From Halobacterium salinarum DSM 3754 (GTDB taxonomy: Archaea > Halobacteriota > Halobacteria > Halobacteriales > Halobacteriaceae): 64,000 bases of DNA. The notes beneath the pieces are model-generated. The model saw only the letters and a list, made by a program, of their open reading frames with translations, searched no databases and had not been told where the DNA came from. Every line of letters starts with the position of its first letter. Within the stretch, counting starts at the first letter, position 1. This document shows, piece by piece, positions 37,033-45,965 of this stretch. The DNA lies in the NCBI RefSeq assembly GCF_008124605.1, contig NZ_VRYN01000003.1, positions 1-64,000 on the forward strand, written 5' to 3'. The position numbers and the translations under genes are program-made.

Positions 37033-37980
37033 TCACGACTGTGGCGTGGTGGCCGCGCCGAGCGCGCGCAGTTGTGCCACGAGTCGTGACTGGGGGAGCG
37101 TTGCCAACACCGAGTCAGTGGTGGTGTAGACGGTCGCGAAGTCGTTGGGGGTGCGGTCGTCGAACCAGTCGACGCGCTCGCGCAGCGTCGCCGGCGCATC
37201 GACGGCCGGGGTTCGGGGGTTGGCGACGCCGAGCGCGATGCTGTCGGCGGTGCCGTACTCGCCGACGAGGTAGGCGGCGTCCTCGTGGTCGGCGATCAGG
37301 TCGTAGCCCACCGCGTCGATGGCGGCGTCAAGCAGGTGCGCGTGGACTTTCTCGTCGAGCGCCCCGCCGTACGTGTGCACCACCACGTCGGCGTCGGTGA
37401 CGGCGGCCGCGACGGTGTCGATGGCGTCGCTGGCGCGCTCGTCTGCGCCGTCGCCGGGCGGGGCCGCAATCAGGGACGGCTCCAGGACGAAGACGGTCGC
37501 GACGGCGTCGGGGAGGGCAGCGAGTTCGTCCGCGAGGAACGCAGCGATGGCCGCCTGGAACTCGGCGGGGTCGCCGTAGTGGTCGTCGGTGGCGAGCGTC
37601 GACAGCGTGTACGGGCCGGGCACGACGGCCTGGAGGCTGGCAGTACGGTCGGCCACAGCCGCCAGGTCAGCCCCGAGGCCGCCGTCGAAGGTGAGCGGCC
37701 CGGCGACCACGGGGCGGCGATAGACACCGCGAGCAACCGCCGTCGAGTGCGCCAGCGGCCCGCGAGCGACGTTGTCGTGGGCGACGAGCGGGTGCACGAT
37801 GCCGTCCCACCAGCCCGCCTGCCCCTCGACGACCCGGTCCAGGTCGGCGTCGCGTTGGGCCGCGAGGTGCGCGTCGCGGACGGCGCTGTCGGCGGCAACA
37901 ACGGGCGTAGGTCCACCAGCCCCGTCGTCTGGAGCGACCGGACTCGGGAGCAGTCCTGGCGTGGTGGCGATCCGAGACAT
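37033..37980 (-). CDS. MetE/UROD-superfamily protein, possible methionine synthase-like
   Basis: A 315-residue TIM-barrel protein. GPLTFDGGLGADLAAVADRT (in part), VVPGPYTLSTLATDDHYGDP and the C-terminal LGVANPRTPAVDAP resemble the cobalamin-independent methionine synthase/UROD barrel. I do not find a clean HxC...C zinc-binding triad: the translated protein appears to contain no cysteine. That argues against methyl transfer to homocysteine by the usual MetE chemistry. It follows the HemK-like gene on the same strand after 56 nt. Function is uncertain. Confidence 0.6.
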   Translation of the reverse strand: MSRIATTPGLLPSPVAPDDGAGGPTPVVAADSAVRDAHLAAQRDADLDRVVEGQAGWWDGIVHPLVAHDNVARGPLAHSTAVARGVYRRPVVAGPLTFDGGLGADLAAVADRTASLQAVVPGPYTLSTLATDDHYGDPAEFQAAIAAFLADELAALPDAVATVFVLEPSLIAAPPGDGADERASDAIDTVAAAVTDADVVVHTYGGALDEKVHAHLLDAAIDAVGYDLIADHEDAAYLVGEYGTADSIALGVANPRTPAVDAPATLRERVDWFDDRTPNDFATVYTTTDSVLATLPQSRLVAQLRALGAATTPQS

Positions 37981-38036
37981 GGGCTCCGGTTGTGGCCCGC
38001 CGCCGTTATACGTTCCTGGATCGGGACGCCGCCGGG

Positions 38037-38612
38037 CTACCGCCGGAACTTGAGCACCGTCAGCGTCTCGAAGGGGAACGACTCCTCGCTGATCGCGGCC
38101 GCGGAGAACCCGCGGTCGCCGGCGTACGCGGCGACCTCGTCGACGCCCGTGAGCGTGCTCACGAGCATGATCACCACGCCGTCAGGAGCCAGCACGCGCC
38201 CCACTGCGTCGAAAAACGATTCGATGACGCGGCGCCCGGTGTCCCCGCCGGACAGCGCGACGTCCATCCAGTCGTCGCGGGTGTCGTCCTCGCGGGGCAG
38301 GTACGGCGGATTGAACACCACCGCGTCGAAGGCGTCGTCGCGAAACGGCGCGACCAGGTCGCCGCGAACCACCGGCACGCCACGGTCGGCGGCCTGCCGG
38401 ACCGCAAACGGGTTGAGATCAGTCCCCACCACGTCAGCGCCGGTTTCGTCCCGAACCGTCGCCGCGACGTACCCCGAGCCGGTGCCGACGTCCAGCACGC
38501 GCGCGTACGGGTCGTCGAGTTCCCCGACGGCCGCTGTCGCCAGCAAGTGGGTGTCTTCGGCGGGCTGGTAGACGTCCGCGCCGGCACCGCGGCGGTCGGC
38601 GAGGTCAGTCAT
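38037..38612 (-). CDS. HemK/PrmC-family protein methyltransferase (Mtq2-like)
   Basis: A 191-residue SAM-dependent methyltransferase. VYQPAEDTHLLA, VLDVGTGSGYVAATV and the catalytic VFNPPYLP are diagnostic. The short form with QPAEDT near the N-terminus matches archaeal/eukaryotic Mtq2, which methylates the GGQ glutamine of release factor eRF1/aRF1. The ATG lies 8 nt inside the MscS gene, so it is coupled to it within the L21e-Rpo4-KsgA cluster. Confidence 0.88.
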   Translation of the reverse strand: MTDLADRRGAGADVYQPAEDTHLLATAAVGELDDPYARVLDVGTGSGYVAATVRDETGADVVGTDLNPFAVRQAADRGVPVVRGDLVAPFRDDAFDAVVFNPPYLPREDDTRDDWMDVALSGGDTGRRVIESFFDAVGRVLAPDGVVIMLVSTLTGVDEVAAYAGDRGFSAAAISEESFPFETLTVLKFRR

Positions 38613-39681
38613 CGGTCTCACCGTCGGCCCCGGGTTCGTGAACCCGGAACCCCCCGGTTTCGGCGCGCCCCGCGATCTCGCGCTGGGGGAACGGGATCTT
38701 GATGCCGGCGTCATCGAAGGCGGTTTTCACCGACTGGATCACGGCGGTCTGTGCGCGCCAGTGTCGCCGCGAACTCGGCTTGTCGATCCACACCCGAACG
38801 TCCATGACGATCGCGGAGTCGCCGAACGACGACAACACGACCTGGGGCCGGGGCACCGACAACACGTCGTCGAGGTCGCTGACCGCGTCCTTGGCGACGT
38901 CCATCGCGTGCTCAACGTCGGTCTCGTAGTCGACTCCAACGGACACGTGCACCCGGAGGCGGCCCTTCCGTGAGCGGTTTACGATCTCACTCGACCCGAC
39001 GACGTCGTTGGGCAACATCACGTACTCGCCGTCGAACGTCTGGAGGCGAGTGTTGACGATCGTGATGTCGGTGACGATGCCTTGCTTGTCGCCGACCTGC
39101 ACCCAGTCGCCGATCTCGAACGGCCGCGAGAACATCAACACCAGCCCGGCAATGACCGACCCCAGGGTCTGGCGGGCGGCCATCCCGAGCACGATCCCGG
39201 CGAACCCCGCGCCGATCAGCAACCCCGAGAGATCGAGGTTCCAGAACCCCAGGATCACGATCAGCGCGCCGACGTAGAGCGTGATCTGGAGGATGCGGAA
39301 CATGACCTCCGTCTGGTGGTCGGTGATGCCGTCGTGGCCGTCAGTGAAGCGGTCGAGGGCGTCGTCCAAGACGCCCGTGCCGACGTACACGACGGCAACG
39401 AACCCCATCGTGATTGCCACCCGGACGAGCACTCTGGCGCGCACCTGGGCGCGGCTCAGCTCCCGAAGCACTGCGTCCTCGACGCCCCAGAGAACAACCA
39501 CAGTCATTCCGCCGAGGCCGACCACGGCGGCGACGCCGACCCCGATCAGGACGTGGCGACTGCGGGCCGACTGTCGCCGCCACAGCCGACACCCGAGCCA
39601 CACCGTGGCGGCCACCACGGCGACGATGGCCGCGGTGGCGGTGAGCCGTGCGCCGCCACCGAGCGCCCACGGCACGCTCAC
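38605..39681 (-). CDS. MscS-family mechanosensitive channel
   Basis: A 358-residue channel with four to five membrane helices at the N-terminus (TATAAIVAVVAATVWLG; ILQITLYVGALIVILGF) and the pore-lining TM3 GLLIGAGFAGIVLGMAARQT, followed by the beta domain FSRPFEIGDWVQVGDKQGIV and NGS-like ERG. The C-terminal alpha/beta domain ends in an acidic tail. It starts with GTG overlapping the KsgA stop by 4 nt (GTGA). It protects cells against osmotic downshock. Presence in a ribosome-linked operon is unusual in function but shared among haloarchaea as far as I recall. Confidence 0.92.
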   Translation of the reverse strand: MSVPWALGGGARLTATAAIVAVVAATVWLGCRLWRRQSARSRHVLIGVGVAAVVGLGGMTVVVLWGVEDAVLRELSRAQVRARVLVRVAITMGFVAVVYVGTGVLDDALDRFTDGHDGITDHQTEVMFRILQITLYVGALIVILGFWNLDLSGLLIGAGFAGIVLGMAARQTLGSVIAGLVLMFSRPFEIGDWVQVGDKQGIVTDITIVNTRLQTFDGEYVMLPNDVVGSSEIVNRSRKGRLRVHVSVGVDYETDVEHAMDVAKDAVSDLDDVLSVPRPQVVLSSFGDSAIVMDVRVWIDKPSSRRHWRAQTAVIQSVKTAFDDAGIKIPFPQREIAGRAETGGFRVHEPGADGETDD

Positions 39682-40526
39682 TGTGGATCGGGTCCGGGTG
39701 CGGTTTCAACACCCCACGCGACGTTCGCGAGCGCCGCGAACGTGGCCGGCGAAAGCGACCCCGGCCGCGTTCCCAGCACGTCGTCGTCGACGGCTGCAAC
39801 CACCGCGTCGGGGTCGTCCAGCCCCGAGATGTGGGCCGTGTTCCGGATGGCGTTTCGCGTTGTCTTCCGGCGCTGGGTGAACAGCGCTTTCACGAACGAC
39901 AGGAAGAACGCCTCGTCGGCCACCACGTAGTCGGGGTCGCGTGGGGTGACGCGGACGACCGCGCTCTCGACGCGGGGCTGCGGGTCGAACGCGGCCGCCG
40001 GGACCGTTTCAACGATCGAAACGTCGGCGTAATGCTGTGTCGCCACCGAGAGCCGGCCGTACTCGCTCGTGCCCGGATCGGCGGCCATCCGCTCGGCGAA
40101 CTCGAGTTGGTACATCAACACCATCGGCTTGCCCGCCGGCAGCAGCCGGAAGGTCACCTCGCTTGCGACCCCATAGGGGAGGTTCGAGACCGCGCACGTG
40201 AACGCCGGGAGGTCGACAGCCAGGGCGTCCCCGGCCACCACATCGAGGTCGCCCGCCGCGATCGCGTCGGCGAACTCCTCGCGGAGGAACGAGGCGTACG
40301 ATTCGTCGCGCTCGACGGCGGTCACGCGGTCCGCGACCGACAGCAGTCGGTCCGTGAGCGCGCCCGTGCCCGCGCCGATCTCGAGGACGTGCCCCCGGTC
40401 GAAGCCGTCGGCGTACGTCGGGATGCGATCGAGCACGCGGTCGTCGATGAGGAAATGCTGGTCGAAGTCGGGGTCGGGGCGGCCCGCGCGCCGGATCAGC
40501 GCGTCGGGGTCGCGTGGCGCAGTCAT
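39678..40526 (-). CDS. ksgA: 16S rRNA (adenine-N6,N6)-dimethyltransferase KsgA/Dim1
   Basis: A 282-residue rRNA methyltransferase. QHFLIDDRVLDRI, GHVLEIGAGTGALTDRL, TAVERDESY and the catalytic NLPYGVASEV are intact, plus the C-terminal helical domain (FVKALFTQRRKTTRNAI). It dimethylates the two adjacent adenines near the 3' end of 16S rRNA in late 30S assembly. It lies 37 nt after DUF655 in the conserved L21e-Rpo4-DUF655-KsgA order. Confidence 0.95.
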   Translation of the reverse strand: MTAPRDPDALIRRAGRPDPDFDQHFLIDDRVLDRIPTYADGFDRGHVLEIGAGTGALTDRLLSVADRVTAVERDESYASFLREEFADAIAAGDLDVVAGDALAVDLPAFTCAVSNLPYGVASEVTFRLLPAGKPMVLMYQLEFAERMAADPGTSEYGRLSVATQHYADVSIVETVPAAAFDPQPRVESAVVRVTPRDPDYVVADEAFFLSFVKALFTQRRKTTRNAIRNTAHISGLDDPDAVVAAVDDDVLGTRPGSLSPATFAALANVAWGVETAPGPDPQ

Positions 40527-40563
40527 TGTCGGAGCTACTGCGTGCGCTTCCCTAAACCCCCCG

Positions 40564-41157
40564 CTACGAGGCGGCGAAGTTGTAGTACTTCAGGTCGGGG
40601 TCGCGGATCTCATCGAGGATGCGCTCGACGATGACTTCCTGTGGCGTGTGGAGGCCGTCGACGCGCTCGCTGACGTCCGCGAAGCTCTCGAAGGGACCGC
40701 GGCGCTTGCGTTCCTCGAGGATGTTGTCGCGGAGCTTCTCCCCGATGCCCGGCAGGAGGTTCAGTTGGTGCAGGCGCAGCGAGATCGGCTGGGCGTCGTT
40801 GTAGAAGTCGACAAAGCGCCGTTCGTTGGCGTCGACGACGTCCTCGACGACGTAGTCGAGCTCCGAGCGCGCGCCGTCCGAGAGGTCGTCGTATTCGACC
40901 TCGCGGCCGCGCTCGATGCCGGTCTCGAACTCCGGGCGCACCTGCACGCGGTCGAGGATCCCGATGTCGGCGTCCGAAGAGAGACTGAGCTCGTAGAGCG
41001 TGAAGTCGATGGTTGAGACCGCATACCCGACTGCGCCGTCGCCGTAGCTCCGCCCGTCGGACCGCCCGTGTGCGAGGAAATCAAGGACAACAGCCGACTC
41101 GGAGTCGCCGTCGGCACCGCTGTCACTGTTGGCGTCCGTCGTAGACGTATCACTCAT
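40564..41157 (-). CDS. DUF655 RNA-binding-like protein
   Basis: A 197-residue protein. After a Ser/Asp-rich N-terminus, residues 24-110 form an OB-like domain (VVLDFLAHGRSDGRSYG) and residues 125-185 a helix-hairpin-helix region (LHQLNLLPGIGEKLRDNILEER). This is DUF655, found in archaea next to Rpo4, L21e and KsgA. A nucleic-acid role is likely from the HhH domain; function is not established. Confidence 0.88.
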   Translation of the reverse strand: MSDTSTTDANSDSGADGDSESAVVLDFLAHGRSDGRSYGDGAVGYAVSTIDFTLYELSLSSDADIGILDRVQVRPEFETGIERGREVEYDDLSDGARSELDYVVEDVVDANERRFVDFYNDAQPISLRLHQLNLLPGIGEKLRDNILEERKRRGPFESFADVSERVDGLHTPQEVIVERILDEIRDPDLKYYNFAAS

Positions 41158-41198
41158 ACGGAGACGTACGCCCAGCCAACACTTAAACGGTTGGCCGC

Positions 41199-41558
41199 TC
41201 AGACGTACTTCGCGACGACGTCGAGAATCTCGTCCAGCTCGTCGCCGGACATCGCGTAGCGTTCGTTGGCGAACACCGACCGCAGCTCCGTTCGCGTGCG
41301 TGGAAGCAGGTCCACGATCTTGTACGCCACGGCCTCGTCGTCAAGCACGTCGAGCGCGAGCAGTTCGTCGACGAACTCCCGGGACTCCGCCGGCTCCAGC
41401 AACGCGAACCGATTGGCGTGCTCGATGGCGCGGGACAGCTCGAAGCGAAGCTCACGGTCCTCGTCGAGGGCGCGCTCGGTCTCGACCTCGGAGAGCAGCG
41501 CTTTCGCTTCCGAGACCGTGAGCGGCTCCGTCTCGACTGTCTCCTTGAAGATCGTCAT
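41199..41558 (-). CDS. rpo4: DNA-directed RNA polymerase subunit Rpo4 (F)
   Basis: A 119-residue Rpb4 homologue. EPLTVSEAKALLSEVETER and the C-terminal HRDC-like helices (ERYAMSGDELDEILDVVAKY) fit the family. With Rpo7 it forms the stalk of archaeal RNA polymerase. Rpo7 is not in this window. Start overlaps the L21e stop by one base (TAATG). Confidence 0.93.
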   Translation of the reverse strand: MTIFKETVETEPLTVSEAKALLSEVETERALDEDRELRFELSRAIEHANRFALLEPAESREFVDELLALDVLDDEAVAYKIVDLLPRTRTELRSVFANERYAMSGDELDEILDVVAKYV

Positions 41559-41857
41559 TACTCCTCCTGGCGCTGCGTTCGCAGGTGGGCCGCCCCCACG
41601 ATGAGCGTCTTGTCCATGCCGCCGTCGTTGACTTCGACTTTGAACGCGTCGCCCTGTGTGCCGACAACAGTGCCGGTCAGGCCGCTGAATCGCGGGTGGA
41701 ACCGTCCGTCCTGAACGCTCGGGTCGAGCGTGAGGTGGACGGATTCGCCGTCGTCGTAGTCAGCGATGGCGCGCTGGGGCGGCGACGTGCCGCGATCTCG
41801 CGGGTCGTTTTGCAGCTTCCCACCACTGTTGCTGAGAGGTCCATTGGAGTTCGGCAT
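41558..41857 (-). CDS. rpl21e: 50S ribosomal protein L21e
   Basis: A 99-residue protein. [21 protein letters not shown] is the L21e signature (quoted in part), followed by [21 protein letters not shown], a KOW-like strand pair. It is first in the L21e-Rpo4-DUF655-KsgA-MscS-HemK operon. The start gives the usual [15 protein letters not shown]-terminus. Confidence 0.95.
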
Positions 41858-41987
41858 GGTCGTATGCTCCACTCTATTTCCGTCGCAGGTAAAAAAGAAC
41901 CGTTCCGAGGCAGCGGCCACGACGCTACGGCGGCGTTTCCACGCGAGCACGCGCCACGCCCCACAGCGGCGACACCACACCGCGGGG

Positions 41988-42140
41988 TCAGAGGTCGTAG
42001 GTCGCGATCTCGCTGGAGCCACAGGTCGGACACACTGTCGCGTCGTCGCTGTCCTCACCCAGGGTTGTCCCGCAGTCCCGGCATTCGCGCACGAGTCCGG
42101 GCTGGGTGTCGACGAGCGCTCGGAGACGGTTCAGTACCAC
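41988..42140 (-). CDS. 50-residue double-CxxC zinc-ribbon microprotein
   Basis: This gene is easily missed because of its size. From GTG 42140 it reads as a basic start ([17 protein letters not shown]), a first knuckle ECRDCGTT, an acidic spacer, a second knuckle VCPTCGSS and the tail EIATYDL, ending in TGA at 41988-41990. Two CxxCG pairs make a four-cysteine zinc ribbon. A TATA-like element lies about 28 nt before the GTG (42165-42172), so a leaderless transcript is likely. The type belongs to the abundant haloarchaeal zinc-finger microproteins of mostly unknown function. It is divergent from the cystathionine synthase gene. Confidence 0.8.
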
Positions 42141-42164
42141 GGATGTCGATTACACGACCAGCTA

Positions 42165-42172
42165 CTTAATGA
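42165..42172 (-). promoter_or_regulatory. TATA-like box for the zinc-ribbon microprotein
   Basis: On the minus strand this reads as ATTAAGTA, centred about 28 nt before the GTG at 42140. The region is shared with the divergent gene starting at 42250. Confidence 0.55.
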
Positions 42173-42249
42173 TGGGTTCGATTTCGAATCGTGTGGGTGG
42201 TGGCGTCCGGAACGAACAAGCCTAACTCGCGGGCCGGCAACATGCTCGT

Positions 42250-43431
42250 ATGAGCGGCAACGACGACGCCGATGACGCAGCCGACCGGTTCCAGACACGC
42301 GCGATCCACGCGGGCCAAGCGCCGGACTCGGAGACGGGCGCGCTGATGACGCCGATCTTCGCGAACTCGACGTACGTCCAGGACGGCCCCGGCGATCACC
42401 GCGGCTACGAGTACTCCCGGACGGGCAACCCGACGCGCACGGATCTGGAAGCCAACCTCGCGAGCCTGGAAGGCGGCGAGCACGGGCGCGCGTTCGCCTC
42501 CGGAATGGCCGCGATCAACACCGTGTTGAACCTCCTGGAGGCCGGCGACCACGTGGTGGCGGGCGACGACGTGTACGGCGGCACCCACCGCATCTTCACG
42601 CAGGTCTACGAGGACTACGACCTCGACTTCGACTTCGTCGACACCACCGACCACGACGCCGTCCGGGAGGCCATGGGGGAGGCGACGGAACTCCTCTGGG
42701 TGGAGACCCCGACGAACCCGTTGTTGAACGTCAACGACATCGGCGCGCTCGCGGACATCGCCCACGAGCACGACGCGCTGTGTGCGGTGGACAACACGTT
42801 CGCGACGCCGTACCTCCAGCGCCCCCTGGAGTTCGGTGCCGACATCGTCTCGCACAGCCTCACGAAGTACCTCGGCGGGCACAGCGATCTCGTTGCGGGC
42901 GCGCTGATCACCGACGACGACGACCTCGACGAGCAGTTCGGGTTCTACCAGAACTCCGTCGGCGCGACGCCCAGTCCGTTCGACTGCTTCCTGGTGTTGC
43001 GCGGCACGAAAACCCTGGGCGTGCGCATGGACCGCCACTGTGAGACGGCCATGGAGCTTGCGGCGTGGCTTGCGGATCACGAGCACGTCAGCCAGGTCCA
43101 CTACCCGGGCCTGGAGAGCCACCCCGACCACGAGCTGGCCGCCGCGCAGATGGACGGCTTCGGCGGCATGGTCTCCTTCGAGTTGGACGCCACCCTCGAA
43201 GCGGCCAGCGCGTTCGTCGAGGAGACCGACGTGTTCACGCTCGCGGAGTCACTGGGCGGCGTGGAGTCACTGATCGAGCAGCCCGCGGCGATGACTCACG
43301 CCGCCATCCCGAAGGCCGAACGGGAGGCCGCGGGGCTCACCGACGGGCTGATCCGGGCGAGCATCGGCGTCGAGCACGTCGACGACCTCAAGGCGGACCT
43401 CCAGCAGGCCATCGAGGCCGCCCTGCAGTAG
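42250..43431 (+). CDS. metB: Cystathionine gamma-synthase/lyase (trans-sulfuration PLP enzyme)
   Basis: A 393-residue member of the Cys/Met metabolism PLP family. TRAIHAGQAPDSETGAL, YEYSRTGNPTRTDLEANLA, SGMAAINTVLNLL, VDNTFATPYLQRPLE and the PLP lysine in SHSLTKYLGGHSD are present. Synthase and lyase cannot be separated by these motifs; O-acyl-homoserine sulfhydrylase is also possible. It is labelled metB in Halobacterium. A MetE-like gene lies 4 kb away. Confidence 0.88.
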   Translation: MSGNDDADDAADRFQTRAIHAGQAPDSETGALMTPIFANSTYVQDGPGDHRGYEYSRTGNPTRTDLEANLASLEGGEHGRAFASGMAAINTVLNLLEAGDHVVAGDDVYGGTHRIFTQVYEDYDLDFDFVDTTDHDAVREAMGEATELLWVETPTNPLLNVNDIGALADIAHEHDALCAVDNTFATPYLQRPLEFGADIVSHSLTKYLGGHSDLVAGALITDDDDLDEQFGFYQNSVGATPSPFDCFLVLRGTKTLGVRMDRHCETAMELAAWLADHEHVSQVHYPGLESHPDHELAAAQMDGFGGMVSFELDATLEAASAFVEETDVFTLAESLGGVESLIEQPAAMTHAAIPKAEREAAGLTDGLIRASIGVEHVDDLKADLQQAIEAALQ

Positions 43432-43500
43432 TGTAGTAGACCCACGGCGTGGGTTCTGGCGGCGCTGTGTGCGGTGAGAACGGCTGAAAACGGGTGGTGA

Positions 43501-43767
43501 TTACAGGCGGCCGACTTCCTCGACGCTGACGGATTCGACGTCGTCGACGGCGCCGAAGGCGTCCTCGACGGCTTCGGTCCCGCCGGAGTCGTCCGGAACG
43601 ATGACCGTTGTGAGCAGCGCGGTCAGCCCGAACGCGACCTCCTCGGTGTCCGTCCCGTTGATCTCGGCGCCGTCGGGCAGTGACTCCGAGAGATCGGCTT
43701 CGAGGCCGTCGAGGTCGATGTCGGGGCTGTCCGGCATGACCTTGAGCACGGCAGCGACCTTGCTCAT
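43501..43767 (-). CDS. aef1b: Translation elongation factor EF-1 beta
   Basis: An 88-residue archaeal EF-1 beta, the minimal exchange domain. [21 protein letters not shown] at the start (in part), [14 protein letters not shown] in the core and the C-terminal [21 protein letters not shown] match the family. It recycles GDP on EF-1 alpha. Its ATG follows the stop of the zinc-finger microprotein by 2 nt, so they share a message. Confidence 0.95.
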   Translation of the reverse strand: MSKVAAVLKVMPDSPDIDLDGLEADLSESLPDGAEINGTDTEEVAFGLTALLTTVIVPDDSGGTEAVEDAFGAVDDVESVSVEEVGRL

Positions 43768-43772
43768 CGTTA

Positions 43773-43943
43773 TGGCCCCCGGAACCCGCAGTCGGGGCAT
43801 TCGTAGAGGTTGCTCTGCTTGCGGCACTTTGCACAGCGGTAAATCTGCTGGCCGCAGTCCGGGCACTTGAACGAGGCAGCGGTGGTACCGGAGATGTTGA
43901 TGCCACAGGAGACGCACTTGCGCGCCTGCGAGGCTTCGCTCAT
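43773..43943 (-). CDS. Four-CxxC zinc-finger microprotein (HVO_2753-like)
   Basis: A 56- to 57-residue protein with four CxxC knuckles: [32 protein letters not shown] and [12 protein letters not shown]. It closely matches my memory of Haloferax HVO_2753, a two-zinc protein whose structure was solved and which affects swarming and biofilm formation. The stop codon begins at 43770. The ATG at 43943 lies about 27 nt after TTTTAA, so the message is leaderless. It is always upstream of EF-1 beta in haloarchaea as far as I recall, suggesting a link to translation. Confidence 0.9.
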
Positions 43944-43966
43944 ACAACTGGTATCGCCCGGACGCG

Positions 43967-43972
43967 TTTTAA
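43967..43972 (-). promoter_or_regulatory. TATA box for the zinc-finger/EF-1 beta operon
   Basis: TTAAAA on the minus strand (TTTTAA on plus), about 27 nt before the ATG at 43943, the leaderless spacing. Confidence 0.6.
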
Positions 43973-44021
43973 CCATTGTCTTTCGGCACCGCGGGCCGGC
44001 GCGAGATCATGTGACCACGAC

Positions 44022-45848
44022 TCACTCGTGGGTGGGCGCGTCGGTGCCGGTGATCGTGAGCCGTGCACCGCCGTCGTCGCTTGTGGTGACCGAGACGGTC
44101 CAGTCGTGGGCGTCGGCGACATCGCGGACGATGCTCAGGCCGAACCCGGTGCCGTCCGCGCTCGTCGTGAACCCGTGGTCGAAGACCGTGTCACGGTCCG
44201 ACTCGGGGATCCCCCGGCCGTCGTCGGCGACGTAGAAACCGCCCGGGGCGTCGCCGACGGTCACCGTCACCGGTTCGTCGGCGGCGGGCTGGCTGCCGTG
44301 CTCGACGGCGTTCCGGAAGAGGTTCGCGAGGAGTTCCTGGAGGCGGCTGCGGTCGGCCGACACCCGGGTGGTGGCGGTGACGGTCAGTGTGGCGGCGTCG
44401 GTGTCGACGGTGCTCCAGGCGTCGTCGGCGACCGCGGCCAGGTCGACCGACTCCCGTTCGGCCGCCGAGCAGCCGGTGCGGGCCAACACCAGCAGGTCGT
44501 CGACGAGCGCGTTCATGCGTTCGATGGCGCGGCGACACCGGTCGAAGTGCTCGGGCGCGCCGGAGTCGGCGGCGAGTTCGAGGGAGCCACTGGCCACGTT
44601 CAGCGGGTTGCGGATGTCGTGGGAGACGATCGACGCGAAGTCCTCCAGGCGTTCGTTGCGCTCCTCAAGCTGGGTTCGGATGTGGCGGTCGGTGAGCTCG
44701 GCGGTCAGCCACTGCGCCATCAGATCCACGATCGTCACCGCCCAGTCGCTGAACGGTTCGGGCTGTGGCTCCGGATCGTAGAAGCAAAGCGTCCCGTACA
44801 GGTCGCCGTCGGCGAACAGCGGCGCGCCGATGTACGAGCCGACAGACACGCCCTCCGGGGGGCCGGGCACAACGAACTCCGGCGGGGTGGTGGCGTCCTC
44901 GACGTCGGAGAAGACGACGGTCTGCTCGGTGGTGACGACGCGCTCGCAACACGTCTCCGAGAGCGGGACGACCGTGCCCTCGCTCACGTCGGCGTGGGGC
45001 GGCGCGCGCACGTGCTTGAACTCGTAGGTGTCGTCCGAGACCTCCGAGAGCGTGCCGTAGGCCACCCCGAGGAAGTCACAGCCGATGGCCAGCATGGTGT
45101 CGGCGCGGGCGGCCGGCTGGCGGTTGGTCTCCGCGGTCTCCTCGTAGAGGCGCCGAAGGACGCGCTCGCGTTTCTCGATCGTTTCGAGGTGGGTGTGGCG
45201 TTCCGTGATGTCCTGGAGGTAGACCGACACGCCCGACGAGGAGGGGAACAGCCGGGCTTCGATGACGGCGTCGGCAGGGTCGTAGTGACCGGTGAACGAG
45301 ACGGCGTCCTGGCTGTCGACCGCCGTTCGGTAGGCGTCCCGGAAGCGCGGGCCGACGGAGGCGGGGAGCACCTCCCAGAGGGGGCAGCCCAACAGCGTGT
45401 CGGGCGTGGCCGACTCTGCCGCCGAGAGCAGCGACTCGGCCTCGGCGTTGACGTACGTGATCCGGGCGTCGTTGTCGACGGCGACGAAGGCGTCGGTGAC
45501 GCGGTCGACCCAGGAGGCCTGGCGGATGTCCGGGGGCGTTGTGGCGGTGCCGTGGATGGTGATCGTGCCGTCGACGAGGCGGCTGGCGTGGAAGTCGTAC
45601 TGGGTCGTGGGTGCGTGCGCGAACCCGCCCTCGGCGGTCGCTGTGCCGTGCGTTTGGGCGGCTTCGATCAGCGACTGCGGGTCGTCGATGGACAGCACGT
45701 CCGCGAGGTGCGTGCCGTCAGTGGGGTGATCGCCGGGTGCGGCGGCAGCCACGGCGGCGTTCCAGTTGTGGATCGTGCCGTCGCGGTCGCAGACGAGAGA
45801 CACCGGCTGCGGATCGCTGGTGGTGGTGTGCGCGCGATCGCTGTTCAT
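44022..45848 (-). CDS. Soluble PAS-GAF sensor histidine kinase
   Basis: A 608-residue kinase with no membrane helix. An N-terminal degenerate PAS (LVCDRDGTIHNWNAAVA) is followed by a PAS near 115-220 (VDNDARITYVNAEAESLL), a GAF domain about 245-395 (IGAPLFADGDLYGTLCFYDP), the HisKA box SIVSHDIRNPLNVASG, and the ATPase with N box ANLFRNAVEHG, G1 DDGRGIP and G2 GTGFGLSIVRDV. The GAF contains a Cys pair ETCCERV that could bind a ligand. No response regulator is adjacent, the common state for haloarchaeal orphan kinases. Signal unknown. Confidence 0.9.
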   Translation of the reverse strand: MNSDRAHTTTSDPQPVSLVCDRDGTIHNWNAAVAAAAPGDHPTDGTHLADVLSIDDPQSLIEAAQTHGTATAEGGFAHAPTTQYDFHASRLVDGTITIHGTATTPPDIRQASWVDRVTDAFVAVDNDARITYVNAEAESLLSAAESATPDTLLGCPLWEVLPASVGPRFRDAYRTAVDSQDAVSFTGHYDPADAVIEARLFPSSSGVSVYLQDITERHTHLETIEKRERVLRRLYEETAETNRQPAARADTMLAIGCDFLGVAYGTLSEVSDDTYEFKHVRAPPHADVSEGTVVPLSETCCERVVTTEQTVVFSDVEDATTPPEFVVPGPPEGVSVGSYIGAPLFADGDLYGTLCFYDPEPQPEPFSDWAVTIVDLMAQWLTAELTDRHIRTQLEERNERLEDFASIVSHDIRNPLNVASGSLELAADSGAPEHFDRCRRAIERMNALVDDLLVLARTGCSAAERESVDLAAVADDAWSTVDTDAATLTVTATTRVSADRSRLQELLANLFRNAVEHGSQPAADEPVTVTVGDAPGGFYVADDGRGIPESDRDTVFDHGFTTSADGTGFGLSIVRDVADAHDWTVSVTTSDDGGARLTITGTDAPTHE

Positions 45849-45965
45849 GATCCGTGTTATCACGTATGATGGTGGCGGGCTTAACACCGCCGAAACACGT
45901 AGTCGAGTTGATCGGTTGTGGCTGGTGAGCGTACGTTTAACCGCACGCAGCCGGAACCTCGCGCC

